Shown: positions 16,001 to 24,189, counted from the stretch's first letter. The stretch is DNA of 37,385 bases from Faecalimonas sp. (GCA_020024645.1 JAHHTN010000014.1:1-37385), one strand, 5' to 3'. The notes: generated from the letters alone by a model not told the origin. Numbers and translations: made by a program.

Positions 16001-17637
16001 GAAAGCTAGTTCCACCTTTGTATGATTATCAAGATGAGAACATTACGGTTAAATTACATACAAAGAAAACAGAGACGGTTTTAGAAACAAAAAATATATC
16101 TAACACCGACGAAACAGTATATCAGGCAAAATTGGATACGAGAATGTACAATGAATTTAACTGGATTGACTTTGAAAATAATATTGGTAATTTAGCTGGT
16201 TTAAATATTACCAAGCAGGCACGTTATAGTAATCAAGATCCAATATCTGATGTACCGTTTGCAATTCGGGTAGAACTTTGGGATACAAAAGATAAAATAT
16301 GGATTCCACTTCCAGAGGGTACAGAATATTGGATTCTTGATAAGGGAGTTGTAGCACCGGGAGAAAAACTTCCAGAGAAAGATAAGCTACATTTAGATAA
16401 ATCTGCAAATGGACTGATTTCTATTAAAGATGGACAGAGCATTCATTTGCATGTATTGCCAGGAACAAAATATAGAGTTTCGGAAGCTTTGACATTGGAA
16501 GAGGCGGCGGTTTATACAACGACTTATGAAGGAAGTTCTAGCAATAAAGATGAAACGTTAGAAGAATTTGAAGAAGCGTCTAAAAAAGGAATTGGAAATA
16601 AGACGGGAATTCAAGCTGGAAGTCAACATTATGTAACGATTCATAATACGGGTGACCCTGTTCTAATGCCAAAAGGTTCGTTTGTCTTGGCGAAGGAAAC
16701 AAAGGGTGTGGTTCCACCTAATACGAAATTTAATTTTAATTTACAAATTCAAGATTATACAAGTGGACAGGCAGAAATTTCATATAAGGCGACTTATTAT
16801 GGAACCCCAGAGGGAGTACGTGCACAAGGACGAGAAGATACAATTGTATTGAAAAAAGGAACTGCTGGACAGTATGAGGGAAATCTTTCATTGTATTCTG
16901 GTGAGATTGTTGTAATTGAAGGATTGCCAGTAGAAAAAGCCTTACGTGTTCAGGAAGTATTTGGGGCTGATCAAATCGGACAATATAAGGTTAGTTTTCA
17001 TGAAGAAGGAAAAGAGCCAGTTGTTGGAGTTGAAAATATAGTTACCAATACGATTCGTTTAGATCGTGTAGTAAAAGTAACTTGTGTAAATGAAAGTAAT
17101 TTGAAAGATAAAAGTACACTTTCTATTTCTAAAAAAGTGAAGCGTACAGATCAATCAGATGGAAATCCTTTGCCAGAGGATATGGAAAGAGCGTTTGTAT
17201 TTCAAATAATGATACAAAAATCAGATGCTGTTTCGCTAGACTATATTTCTGCGAAGAAAATACTGGCAAATGGTCAAACCAGGTATTTCACACTAAAATT
17301 TGAACCTAAGGGCGAAAATTTTGTTGCTAATGTAACTTTGAAGCATGGAGAAATGGTTAAGGTAGATAAATTACCGATAGGAGTACAAGCGATTGTCCAA
17401 GAGTTGAATCATGACGGATATGCAGTATCTATGAATGGTGTCTCCGGTGACCGCATAACAGTAGATCTTGGATTCAATACAGGAGTGGCTTATGAGGTTA
17501 AATGTGTGAACATGACAGGGGTAGAACTGCCTGAAACTGGTGGACATGGACTTATTCCATATTTTCTAACTGGAATTGGAATGATGTTAGGTGCGATAGG
17601 GTTATTTTTTCTATCATATCGTCGAAAAAGAGATTAA
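13018..17637 (+). CDS. Large LPETG surface adhesin, probable pilus tip protein
   Basis: This is a 1539-residue wall-anchored protein. A signal helix (about 22-41) is followed by three Cys/His units: C54-x4-HTH-x3-C65, C72-x7-HTH-x3-C86 and C93-x4-HTH-x3-C104. After a folded region (to about 300) and MucBP-like stretches, a fibro-slime/PA14-like domain (about 630-860) shows FNGDDDVWVFIDDKLALDLGGIHG and ERGEGASNCELRFNL, typical of carbohydrate-binding or tip adhesins. Several Cna-B/pilin-like beta domains follow (about 870-1490). It ends LPETG (1504-1508), a hydrophobic helix and RRKRD. AAAGGAGAGG supports the start. The size and place before the major pilin suggest a tip adhesin; the ligand is unknown. 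Confidence 0.88.
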   Translation: MANTIRHKIAKFKEQRNYKKKLYACFIVLAFGITIGVLGSLTQPASTMSGQIVCGLKEHTHTDECYERQLICDKEEGENHTHNEECWTTVLVCSKQEHTHIAECYDVKESENVQNGDILISATQKQELEQLRKNVPAEYTDIRTVQLSEGGAVYLFAQPDSIPKQVELKVELLNETSEEFGQAEKRVKDTNIVYEHLKALDISLVDEKGTEVEPTEPIYVSIDFNNLLPEKVNPESIQIQHHKEILVSEEDSTLENVDVVLESVMDDEKGVLKQRKNTQTYMATFLTDSFSVYTITSSGWPDLKIRIQCVDEYGRELLEDHRPNDITWGDAYKPDASFEKVFTAKEHDVIPGYKYDGKAYFMRNGEYESQIYGIRREKNEWYYYTKEDRTSKVRFSNQPNFTVIDHKDPPDFIRLIYRKVTDIDVKYMDDAGIFGENEIPLKLEDAPNGKNPDVIKYIGTELDIGDTDIMPKSRTYFFLGKAYVGEPTYDHQVVKVIRENGKPYGVTLEGEKILISKEEPLKLMYRKVQTDQLEKVNTVSTAEKGMKIHLFNYHTSINNNHNLQFRPQGNSGKPYNNWTGKDGGIYTGIVEETLVNGYPRVNGESLNYLFDPVLCREQLNTGQVQNVHTNLDHLFKKDKDGYYHYDSMTNFATIIPENGGGISKDSDGGDFLVYKQPVLPGHNGIGNNAKFLPFDTYANANRLKEGNNPTNKEYHFGMTMEAEFTIPPGGKVPDADGGHVGLRDMIFEFNGDDDVWVFIDDKLALDLGGIHGRYGGKINFRTGEVVTNAPPTPHGGRYQKNLYNIQGDPNTMSDDELKQAREDAGFGKYTQHTFKFFYLERGEGASNCELRFNLVPVQHGLVVGKRIPESMKDVATEHMWYQFQVETEFKGRRQPLSHATYERIQWKPGADPIIGGQLLGAGKTDEAGRFWLRAGERADFEGAIDLKNIGLTDTEKMNIYVSEVLPNGTVAPQPTAWSGKEEEPGTYMLVEGTDRKLVPPLYDYQDENITVKLHTKKTETVLETKNISNTDETVYQAKLDTRMYNEFNWIDFENNIGNLAGLNITKQARYSNQDPISDVPFAIRVELWDTKDKIWIPLPEGTEYWILDKGVVAPGEKLPEKDKLHLDKSANGLISIKDGQSIHLHVLPGTKYRVSEALTLEEAAVYTTTYEGSSSNKDETLEEFEEASKKGIGNKTGIQAGSQHYVTIHNTGDPVLMPKGSFVLAKETKGVVPPNTKFNFNLQIQDYTSGQAEISYKATYYGTPEGVRAQGREDTIVLKKGTAGQYEGNLSLYSGEIVVIEGLPVEKALRVQEVFGADQIGQYKVSFHEEGKEPVVGVENIVTNTIRLDRVVKVTCVNESNLKDKSTLSISKKVKRTDQSDGNPLPEDMERAFVFQIMIQKSDAVSLDYISAKKILANGQTRYFTLKFEPKGENFVANVTLKHGEMVKVDKLPIGVQAIVQELNHDGYAVSMNGVSGDRITVDLGFNTGVAYEVKCVNMTGVELPETGGHGLIPYFLTGIGMMLGAIGLFFLSYRRKRD

Positions 17638-17667
17638 GAAGTCCTGAAAAATAACAGTACTTCTTAA
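17634..17667 (+). repeat. Intergenic hairpin between adhesin and major pilin genes
   Basis: TTAAGAAGT (17634-17642) pairs exactly with ACTTCTTAA (17659-17667). Inside it CTG (17644-17646) pairs with CAG (17655-17657) across one mismatch, leaving loop AAAAATAA. The adhesin stop codon is in the left arm. No T-run follows, so it is more likely an mRNA processing or stability element protecting the pilin message than a terminator. Confidence 0.55.
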
Positions 17668-17706
17668 ATGATAAATGAAAACTAATAAAGAAAAAGGAGA
17701 ATATTT

Positions 17707-19173
17707 ATGAAAAAAATGAAAAGAATATTGAGTGTAGCACTTGCATTTATATTGACATTCGTTCTTGTTACACCAGCGTTTGCAGAAGGACAAGATAGAA
17801 ACAACAATGGAAGAATTACAATTAACAATGCAGAGCCTGAAAAAACATATAAGGCTTATCGTTTATTTGACTTAAGTTATGATGGAAGAAACTATGGTTA
17901 TACAGTAAATCAAGATTGGGTAAAATTTTTTACTGAAGATACGGAAGGGCAAACATTGGTAAATATTGATGAAACTAATGGGAATGTTACGTTGAAAGAT
18001 AATAGTGAGCAAGGTATGCAAAATTTAGCATCGAAAGCTAAAAGTTATGCAGAAGCAAATACTATTCAAGCAGTAAAAGAATATACAACTAAAACTAATG
18101 AGAAGACAGTAATTTTTACGGATTTACCGCTTGGTTATTATATGACAACAACGAATACTGGTGGATTATATGCATTAGATACTACAAATCCAAACACGGA
18201 GATGTTTGAAAAGAACACAAAACCGACAATCAGCAAGTCAGCAAATAAGACAAATGCAGCATATGGTGATATAGTAAATTATGAGATTCCTTTTACTGTA
18301 GGTGGTTATATATGGGGAGATTACATTATCACAGATAGTATGACTGGATTAGAGATGACAGCTGAACAACAGAATGGTGTTACCATTAAAAATGGGGGAC
18401 AGGATATTGCTAAGCAGTGTAATATAGAATATACTTCAGGAAATGGTTCGAATACTTTAAAAGTAACTATTCCAGCAAATGTTCTGAAAAATTATACATC
18501 AGGAACTAAATTTGTTTTAAAGTATGCAGCTGTTGCAAAGAAGACAGTTAGTATGGATAACAAGGTAAGCATGGAGTATAAGAATGGACCTAAAGAGGAA
18601 GATAAGACAAAAACTCCAGAGTCCGAAGTAAAAGTTGCAAACTATGAATTTGTAGTGAAAAAGACAGATGAAGCAGATAAAGTTTTAGACGGAGCGGTTT
18701 TTGGATTATATACAAATGAAGATTGTACGGAAGAAAATCGTATGAAGTTTATCAAAACGGATGCTAAATATCGTTTAGCTGAAAAGACTGAAAATGGAGT
18801 GGCAGATATTGGTGCAGGTCAGGTTACAATTGAAGGTTTAGCTGCTGGAACATATTATTTAAAGGAAATTTCAGCTCCAAAAGGATATAACAAATTGATA
18901 AAACCAGTTAAAATTGTGATTACTGAAAACCGAAATGATGAGGGGACTTCAGCGTTTGATAATCTTGGAAATCGAATTGATCCAACTATTACGATGAATG
19001 ATGGACAAATAAATAAAGATGGAAATGAATTTGTTCTTAAAATTGTCAACAAAACTGGTACAGAGTTACCTTCTACAGGTGGAATTGGTACGACGGTGTT
19101 CTATGCAGTTGGTTCTGTTCTGATTTTAGCAGCAGTTATTGTGTTGATGATAAAGAAGCGTAAAGATCACTAA
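17707..19173 (+). CDS. Major pilin subunit, LPSTG-anchored
   Basis: This 488-residue protein resembles SpaA-type backbone pilins. It has a signal peptide (about 1-26, ending TPAFA) and an N-terminal domain. MFEKNTKP supplies a likely pilin-motif lysine, K169, by analogy with VYPKN motifs. Isopeptide-forming beta domains follow, with a clear E-box, YYLKEISAPKGYN (E387). LPSTG (454-458), a membrane helix and KKRKDH end it. The class C sortase probably joins the LPSTG threonine to the lysine of the next subunit. AAAAAGGAG gives a strong ribosome site. The gene is flanked by hairpins on both sides, which fits expression higher than its neighbours. Confidence 0.93.
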   Translation: MKKMKRILSVALAFILTFVLVTPAFAEGQDRNNNGRITINNAEPEKTYKAYRLFDLSYDGRNYGYTVNQDWVKFFTEDTEGQTLVNIDETNGNVTLKDNSEQGMQNLASKAKSYAEANTIQAVKEYTTKTNEKTVIFTDLPLGYYMTTTNTGGLYALDTTNPNTEMFEKNTKPTISKSANKTNAAYGDIVNYEIPFTVGGYIWGDYIITDSMTGLEMTAEQQNGVTIKNGGQDIAKQCNIEYTSGNGSNTLKVTIPANVLKNYTSGTKFVLKYAAVAKKTVSMDNKVSMEYKNGPKEEDKTKTPESEVKVANYEFVVKKTDEADKVLDGAVFGLYTNEDCTEENRMKFIKTDAKYRLAEKTENGVADIGAGQVTIEGLAAGTYYLKEISAPKGYNKLIKPVKIVITENRNDEGTSAFDNLGNRIDPTITMNDGQINKDGNEFVLKIVNKTGTELPSTGGIGTTVFYAVGSVLILAAVIVLMIKKRKDH

Positions 19174-19200
19174 TTGACATTTATACATATTTATTAAAAT

Positions 19201-19222
19201 GGAGGTTAACACCTCCGTTTTT
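19201..19222 (+). terminator. Terminator-like hairpin between major pilin and sortase genes
   Basis: GGAGGT (19201-19206) pairs with ACCTCC (19211-19216) around TAAC, followed by G and T5. It is a compact, GC-rich intrinsic terminator inside the operon. Read-through must occur if the downstream sortase is served by the same promoter, so it probably lowers sortase and minor pilin expression relative to the pilin. Confidence 0.7.
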
Positions 19223-19245
19223 AAATGAATAATAGGGAGATAACT

Positions 19246-20088
19246 ATGAAAAAATACTTGTCAACTATTTTCATTGTAATTCTTTTTTTGACAGGCTTCT
19301 CTGTACTGCTTTATCCGACAGTAAGTAACTATATTAATTCAAAGCATCAAACACAAGCTATTGCCTCTTATGAGGAACGAATGGAAAAAATGGATACATC
19401 GTCCTACGATGCGATTATGGAAGAAGCACGAAAATATAATGAGCAAATTTTATCGGATCAAGCTCGTTTTGCAATAAAAGGGGAAGAGTTGGATCAGTAT
19501 TTGCATTTAATGGGGTCTACGGGAGGTGCCATTGGCTATATTGAAATAGATTCTATAGACGTCACTTTGCCACTTTATTTGGGAGATAGTTCTGCTGTAT
19601 TGAGTGTTGGTGCCGGAACTATGCCAGGGGCTTCTTTGCCTATAGGTGGGCGAGGAACACATGCAGTTATTACAGGGCATCGTGGATTGCCATCATCAAA
19701 ACTGTTTACAGATTTAGATAAAGTTAAGGAAGGTGATGTATTTGTTCTACATGTTTTGAAGGAAACTTTAACTTATCAAGTGGATCAAATCCATATAGTT
19801 GAACCTCAAGATCTTACAAAACTTGAAATTGAGTCGGATCAAGATTATGTTACACTGATGACGTGTACTCCTTACGGGATTAACACACATCGTATGCTGG
19901 TTCGTGGGCACCGAATAGAAAATGATAGCCAAGTTGCTGGTGAAGCTCGTGTTGTAGCAGATGCTATTCAGGTAGATTTCATGCTCATTGCACCAGTGTT
20001 AGCGATTCCTTTGGTGTTGTTATTAGTGGTTGGATTATTTTTGTGTGACCGAAGGAAGAAGAGAAAAAGAAAGAATAGTGATGAATAA
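19246..20088 (+). CDS. Class C (pilin-polymerising) sortase
   Basis: This 280-residue membrane transpeptidase would link pilin subunits. It has an N-terminal helix (about 5-27), a catalytic beta-barrel with VITGHRG (H145), TLMTCTPYG (C207) and NTHRMLVRGHR (R216), and a C-terminal membrane helix (about 247-267) with a basic tail; such a second anchor is typical of class C. I do not see the usual DP(F/W) lid motif. ATG 19246 is chosen over ATG 19225 because AGGGAG (19234-19239) is 6 bases upstream of it, while the earlier ATG follows the terminator T-run with no ribosome site. The next gene overlaps or closely follows. Confidence 0.93.
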   Translation: MKKYLSTIFIVILFLTGFSVLLYPTVSNYINSKHQTQAIASYEERMEKMDTSSYDAIMEEARKYNEQILSDQARFAIKGEELDQYLHLMGSTGGAIGYIEIDSIDVTLPLYLGDSSAVLSVGAGTMPGASLPIGGRGTHAVITGHRGLPSSKLFTDLDKVKEGDVFVLHVLKETLTYQVDQIHIVEPQDLTKLEIESDQDYVTLMTCTPYGINTHRMLVRGHRIENDSQVAGEARVVADAIQVDFMLIAPVLAIPLVLLLVVGLFLCDRRKKRKRKNSDE

Positions 20089-20140
20089 AAGAGATTTGAG
20101 TAGATACAAATTTTTAGAAAAAATGGAAAGGATGAGGCAT

Positions 20141-20845
20141 ATGGCAAGTAGCAAAAAAAGTAGAAGTTTTTTATTGTTGTTTTTATTATTATTTTTTACC
20201 TTTAGTGTGCCAGCATTTTCTATGGATATAAATTCCCAAAAGTTTGCTATTGATGTGGATTTACATATTCCAAATTCCAAAAAGGTATATGATACCCAAA
20301 TTTCCCTCTATCGTGTGGCAACTGCAGAGGAAGATGAAATGGGAAATCTGCATATGGAACCGATTGAACTCTATAAGGACTTAGTATTTGATAACTACAC
20401 GGAAGATAAAGCATCTATTTTATTGGAAAAACTATGCGAACGTTTGCAGAAGCCAGGAACGGTACAAAATGAAACATTTCATTTACCCCCTTTACGAGAA
20501 GAAAGAACTGGAAAAGATGGAAAAATTCATTTTAATAATTTGGAAGCAGGTGTTTATGTGCTGGTAAAATGGGACAATAAAGAACCGGCGAATTTGAATA
20601 TGCTTCCAATCATGGTATATTTGCCAACTTATCATCATCAAAGTGATCGTTGGGAGAATACAGCGACTATAATTCCAAAGTTTGATTGGAAGACAGAGAC
20701 GAAACCTTCCATAGTTCCTGATACAAAGTTACCACAGACAGGCATGGTACAATGGCCTGTACCAGTACTTGTGTTGGCAGGATTGATGTTTGTTGGGATT
20801 GGCTATTGTTTATATCGTCGTGGAGCAGAAGATGAAGAAAAGTAA
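20141..20845 (+). CDS. Minor or basal pilin, LPQTG-anchored
   Basis: This 234-residue surface protein has a short signal peptide (KKSRSFLLLFLLLFFTFSVPAFS), one pilin-like beta domain with an ISLYRVATAEE strand and GVYVLVKWDNKEP, then LPQTG (197-201), a membrane helix and a RR...EEK tail. It is probably an accessory or base subunit of the same fibre. ATG 20141 is preferred because AAAGGA (20127-20132) lies 8 bases upstream and gives a normal signal peptide. ATG 20081, which overlaps the sortase stop, is possible and would add 20 residues. Confidence 0.85.
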   Translation: MASSKKSRSFLLLFLLLFFTFSVPAFSMDINSQKFAIDVDLHIPNSKKVYDTQISLYRVATAEEDEMGNLHMEPIELYKDLVFDNYTEDKASILLEKLCERLQKPGTVQNETFHLPPLREERTGKDGKIHFNNLEAGVYVLVKWDNKEPANLNMLPIMVYLPTYHHQSDRWENTATIIPKFDWKTETKPSIVPDTKLPQTGMVQWPVPVLVLAGLMFVGIGYCLYRRGAEDEEK

Positions 20846-21434
20846 ATTAATTGGTAAAATAAGTATGCTATTTGGTGTTTTGTTGCTTACAGGGGGATTA
20901 CTTTTATTTGGATATAACTATAGATTGGAATACCTTGCAGGAAAAGTAAGTGATGAGGCTTTGCAAAAAGTGAAAGAACAAATTGTTCAAAATCGTTACG
21001 CAGATACTCATAAACTAGAATGGAGTGGAACAAGGTATTTTGGGGTATTGGCTATTCCGAAACTTAATTTAGAATTGCCGATACAGTCGGAGTGGAGTTA
21101 TCCTAAATTAAAGAAAACTCCTTGTATTTATACTGGGAGTATTCAGGACGGAGGACTTGTAATTTTAGCTCATAATTATAGGAAACATTTTGGTAAAATC
21201 AATACGTTGTCTATAGGGGATGTAGTCAAGTTAACAGATGCAACTGGACAAGCGTATACATATTTGGTGGAAGAAGTTTTTACGATGGAAGCTACAGATG
21301 TAGAAGAAATGGCTAATAATAAATATGATTTAACACTTTTTACATGTACATATGGAGGAAAGGCTCGTGTGACTGTTCGGTGTGTACTTCAAAATAAAGC
21401 AGATCGTTATCCAATAATTGAGGATAAAAATTAG
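20832..21434 (+). CDS. Second sortase of the pilus operon
   Basis: This 200-residue sortase has an N-terminal signal-anchor (about 7-26), a barrel with LAIPKLNLELPI, VILAHNYRKHF (H114), LTLFTCTYGG (C172) and KARVTVRC (arginines R179 and R183). It has no C-terminal membrane helix, so it is not class C. It could attach the finished fibre or the minor pilin to the wall, but the subclass is uncertain (class B/D-like). The frame could start earlier, but ATG 20832 begins MKKSKLIGK, a normal N-terminus, with GGAGC upstream, and overlaps the pilin gene by 14 bases. It is the last gene of the operon. Confidence 0.85.
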   Translation: MKKSKLIGKISMLFGVLLLTGGLLLFGYNYRLEYLAGKVSDEALQKVKEQIVQNRYADTHKLEWSGTRYFGVLAIPKLNLELPIQSEWSYPKLKKTPCIYTGSIQDGGLVILAHNYRKHFGKINTLSIGDVVKLTDATGQAYTYLVEEVFTMEATDVEEMANNKYDLTLFTCTYGGKARVTVRCVLQNKADRYPIIEDKN

Positions 21435-21436
21435 AA

Positions 21437-21486
21437 ATGCTAAGGGGGGTGTCGGAAAATTGTTTGTCCGTCACCCCCCTTAGCAT
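21437..21486. terminator. Long GC-rich stem-loop between convergent genes
   Basis: ATGCTAAGGGGGGTG (21437-21451) pairs perfectly with CACCCCCCTTAGCAT (21472-21486). CGGA (21453-21456) and TCCG (21467-21470) can pair inside. On the minus strand a T-rich run follows, so it suits the VOC gene better as a terminator, but it can act for both convergent transcripts. Confidence 0.8.
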
Positions 21487-21490
21487 CTTA

Positions 21491-21943
21491 TTACAGAGGT
21501 TGCATCATTTCTAGTATTATTCCATCAGGATCTTTAAAATAAAATGCTTTGCTTTTTCCAAAGCCATTTTCTGTAAAATCAAAGTCTTGAGGGGCAGATA
21601 AACACTCTACATGATGTTCTAGAAAATGTTTATATATTTTATCAATATCTTTTGTATAGAAACATAATTCAGAAATAGAGGTACGAAAAAGATCTGACTT
21701 CGTGTTCTGAATTTTCATATCTAGAAATTGAATCAGTTCTACAGGGGGCATATGAAGCTCATCTGATCCATTTAAGTAGGCAACTCTTGCCCTGCAATTT
21801 TCTCTTTGAAATAGGGCATCTGTTTCCTTTCCTTCCATGAGAATTTCACCTATAAATTGAAGACCTAAAATGTCTCGGTAAAATGCGATAGATTTGTCTA
21901 AATCGGACACGGTAAGTCCAACGTGATAGATTTGTCCCGTCAT
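21491..21943 (-). CDS. VOC-superfamily (glyoxalase-like) protein
   Basis: The 150 residues form the paired beta-alpha-beta-beta-beta modules of the vicinal oxygen chelate fold: IYHVGLTVSDLDKSIAFYRDILGL at the N-terminus (candidate metal ligand H7) and FYFKDPDGIILEMMQP at the C-terminus (candidate ligand E145). Relatives include lactoylglutathione lyases, epimerases and dioxygenases; the substrate cannot be told. The closing DPDGIILE motif is intact and the length is usual. GAAGGGAA lies before the start. It is a single gene facing the pilus operon. Confidence 0.82.
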   Translation of the reverse strand: MTGQIYHVGLTVSDLDKSIAFYRDILGLQFIGEILMEGKETDALFQRENCRARVAYLNGSDELHMPPVELIQFLDMKIQNTKSDLFRTSISELCFYTKDIDKIYKHFLEHHVECLSAPQDFDFTENGFGKSKAFYFKDPDGIILEMMQPL

Positions 21944-21979
21944 TATATTCCCTTCTTTCTATGGATTGTTGATTGTTTA

Positions 21980-22008
21980 ATAGTAGTATTTTTAAGGACA
22001 AATGTCAA
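21980..22008 (-). promoter_or_regulatory. Promoter of the VOC-family gene
   Basis: On the minus strand TTGACA (22003-22008), a 17-base spacer and TACTAT (21980-21985) form a good sigma-A promoter about 37 bases before the start codon. Confidence 0.65.
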
Positions 22009-22062
22009 TAGAATTATGTAGGAGGAGTAGTCTTAATAAGAATAAAGCAAAGTAAGAAAACA

Positions 22063-22091
22063 TTGTGTTTTCTATATGTTTCATATATACT
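22063..22091 (+). promoter_or_regulatory. Promoter of the carboxypeptidase gene
   Basis: TTGTGT (22063-22068), a 17-base spacer and TATACT (22086-22091) precede the start codon by 35 bases. Confidence 0.6.
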
Positions 22092-22126
22092 AGTACCATA
22101 TGCGTAATAATCATGGAGGAAAATAA

Positions 22127-23395
22127 ATGAAAACCAAAATAAAAAGAGGAATTGGACTATTTATAAGTGCAATTCTGTTTTTGCAATTAGGGGTGCATGT
22201 TCAAGCAACAGAACAATTGACCCCACAACAGCAGAAAGAGGCTGATATAAATGCGTCTTATCACAAAACAATAGAAAGTAATGAGATTAAAGATTGGCCA
22301 CAGGGGCCTCAGGTTTACGGAGATTCTGCTATTGTAATGGATATGAAAACAGGTGCTATTTTATATGCAAAAGGAATTGATGAACAAAGATATCCGGCCA
22401 GTATTACAAAAATTTTAACAGCTTTGGTTGCTATTGAGAATTCTAAACCAACAGATAGGGTAAAGTTTTCGGAAGAAAGTATTCAATCATTAGAACCGGG
22501 GTATGCACATATTGCTATGAAAGCAGGAGAAGAGATTTCTATGAAAGATGCGCTTCATGCGTTAATGCTTGCTTCTGCGAATGAGGTAGCTTATGCAATT
22601 GGAGAAACTGTAGGGGGGACTCATGAAAACTTTATCAAAATGATGAATGATAAAGCAAAAGAATTGGGTTGCACTCATACGCATTTTATCAATACAAATG
22701 GAATGTTTGATGAGCAACATTACACTTCAGCAAGAGATATGGCATTAATTGCGAGAGCAGCATTTAGTCATCAAGAATTATTGGACATTGTACAGACATT
22801 GCAATATACTATTCAACCGACAAATATGGAGAGTCAACCTAGAATTTTCCAACAGAAACATAAAATGCTTCTAAATGGAAAATATCATGATGACCGTTGT
22901 ATCGGTGGAAAAACTGGTTATACAGAGAAAGCTTATAATACACTTGTTACAGTTATGGAACAAGGTGATATGGAAATCGTAGCAGTAATTATGCGATCAC
23001 GTAAGGATACATTTCAAGATACAAAGAAAATTTGTGATTATGCTTTTAATAATTTCAAAGAAGTGAACATATCTGAAAATGAAACGTCAAAGAAAATAAG
23101 AAATATAGAAAAAGATGCCTGCGTAACTTTACCGAAGAATATGGATTTTGATGCACTGAGTAAAACATATAAGAAAAATAAAATAAATTATTGTTATGAA
23201 GGGAAAATTGTAGGGGAAACAAAGGCAAAGATAGTAGCAGGAAACAAAGGAACAAAGAAAGAAGTAGAAAAGAAAACAGAAAATCCATTTTTGATGAAAA
23301 ATATTATTGTGGTAATTATTATTTTGATTATTGGTTTGGTAGTTCTTCTTACTTTGAATACTATTTGCAGAAAGAAAAAAAGAAGAAAAAGATAG
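22127..23395 (+). CDS. D-alanyl-D-alanine carboxypeptidase (penicillin-binding protein 5 type)
   Basis: This 422-residue enzyme removes the terminal D-Ala of peptidoglycan stem peptides outside the membrane. A signal peptide (about 1-27) precedes an S11-family domain with all three motifs: SITK (S92 to K95), SAN (150-152) and KTG (262-264). A C-terminal region with a Lys-rich linker leads to a membrane helix (about 387-411) and a KKKRRKR tail, anchoring it at the outer face. CATGGAGGAAAA precedes the start. Several paralogues (DacA, DacB, DacF) are usual in spore-formers and I cannot tell which one this is. Confidence 0.93.
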   Translation: MKTKIKRGIGLFISAILFLQLGVHVQATEQLTPQQQKEADINASYHKTIESNEIKDWPQGPQVYGDSAIVMDMKTGAILYAKGIDEQRYPASITKILTALVAIENSKPTDRVKFSEESIQSLEPGYAHIAMKAGEEISMKDALHALMLASANEVAYAIGETVGGTHENFIKMMNDKAKELGCTHTHFINTNGMFDEQHYTSARDMALIARAAFSHQELLDIVQTLQYTIQPTNMESQPRIFQQKHKMLLNGKYHDDRCIGGKTGYTEKAYNTLVTVMEQGDMEIVAVIMRSRKDTFQDTKKICDYAFNNFKEVNISENETSKKIRNIEKDACVTLPKNMDFDALSKTYKKNKINYCYEGKIVGETKAKIVAGNKGTKKEVEKKTENPFLMKNIIVVIIILIIGLVVLLTLNTICRKKKRRKR

Positions 23396-23403
23396 TAATA
23401 CGA

Positions 23404-23435
23404 AAAAGGAACTTCGCAATGTTGAAGTTCCTTTT
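23404..23435. terminator. Bidirectional terminator between convergent genes
   Basis: AAAAGGAACTTC (23404-23415) pairs perfectly with GAAGTTCCTTTT (23424-23435). The A and T ends give a T-run on both strands, serving the carboxypeptidase and the kinase-like gene. Confidence 0.85.
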
Positions 23436-23439
23436 GTAG

Positions 23440-24042
23440 TTATAAATGATTATAAATGAATTCTAATAAATCAACAATTTCTTCAATTGTAAAAACACTT
23501 GTATCAATGGAAAGATGATAATTTTTTATGTCATGCCAATCTTTATCTGTGTAGAAATTATAATAGTAACTACGATCTTTATCTACTTTCTTTATTAACG
23601 ATTGTGCCTTTTTTTCCGAAAGATTATAGCGTTCCATAATAGTTTTGATGCGAACATCTATTGGGGCAAAAAGATAAATATTTTTGCAGTGGTTTTCATC
23701 TTTTAATACATAGTCAGCACATCTGCCTACAAATATACAGTCTTCTTTGGAGGCTAAGTCTCGAATAACTTGTGACTGTAAATTAAACAATACTTCATCA
23801 ATGTGACCATAGCGATATTGTCTATCTAATTGATCATCGACATCTACTTGGTACTGCCATGGTTTTTCTTTCTTTTCATCAACAAGTTTTAACTGTTCGT
23901 AAGGAATATCCGTATGTTCTGCTGCAAGTTTGATTAGGCCCTTATCATAGCAGTTAATTTCAAGGCGGTTGGCAAGTTCACGACCAATGAGTCGTCCATT
24001 GCTACCAAATTGACGTCCAATAGTAATAATCTTTTTGTTCAT
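23440..24042 (-). CDS. Cytidylate kinase-like protein
   Basis: The 200-residue protein begins KKIITIGRQFGSNGRLIGRELA, a P-loop variant of the cytidylate-kinase-like family. It continues with YDKGLIKLAAEH, a central VFVGRCADYVL strand and a C-terminal YYNFYTDKDW segment typical of this group in Firmicutes. It is separate from the housekeeping Cmk and its real substrate is not known. ATG 24042 is chosen over the ATG six codons earlier because GGGAGGG lies just upstream of it and overlaps the earlier codons. It ends at the shared terminator. Confidence 0.82.
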   Translation of the reverse strand: MNKKIITIGRQFGSNGRLIGRELANRLEINCYDKGLIKLAAEHTDIPYEQLKLVDEKKEKPWQYQVDVDDQLDRQYRYGHIDEVLFNLQSQVIRDLASKEDCIFVGRCADYVLKDENHCKNIYLFAPIDVRIKTIMERYNLSEKKAQSLIKKVDKDRSYYYNFYTDKDWHDIKNYHLSIDTSVFTIEEIVDLLEFIYNHL

Positions 24043-24152
24043 ACAATTGATCCCTCCCATGAATATACAGTAAAAAAGTTGTTTTGCATATTATATCATA
24101 TAAATACAGAAAATACTACATATAGTCAGTATAGTCTGATAACATTAAATCC

Positions 24153-24182
24153 TTGACAGTTTGAGGGTTTACTTACTATAAT
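24153..24182 (+). promoter_or_regulatory. Promoter of the ileS T-box transcript
   Basis: TTGACA (24153-24158), an 18-base spacer and TATAAT (24177-24182) are both perfect consensus hexamers. Transcription would start near 24189. Confidence 0.85.
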
Positions 24183-24189
24183 AGAGATG

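Noticed and set aside
20030..20140. An N-terminal extension of the minor pilin starting at ATG 20030.
   Set aside because: It lies wholly within the sortase gene, has no ribosome site and would bury the signal peptide behind 37 residues.
24122..24143. A sequence resembling the feo operator (TAGTCAGTATAGTCTGA) upstream of the ileS promoter.
   Set aside because: It lacks the intact TTAG and ACTAA ends and does not overlap a -10 box; likely chance in AT-rich DNA.
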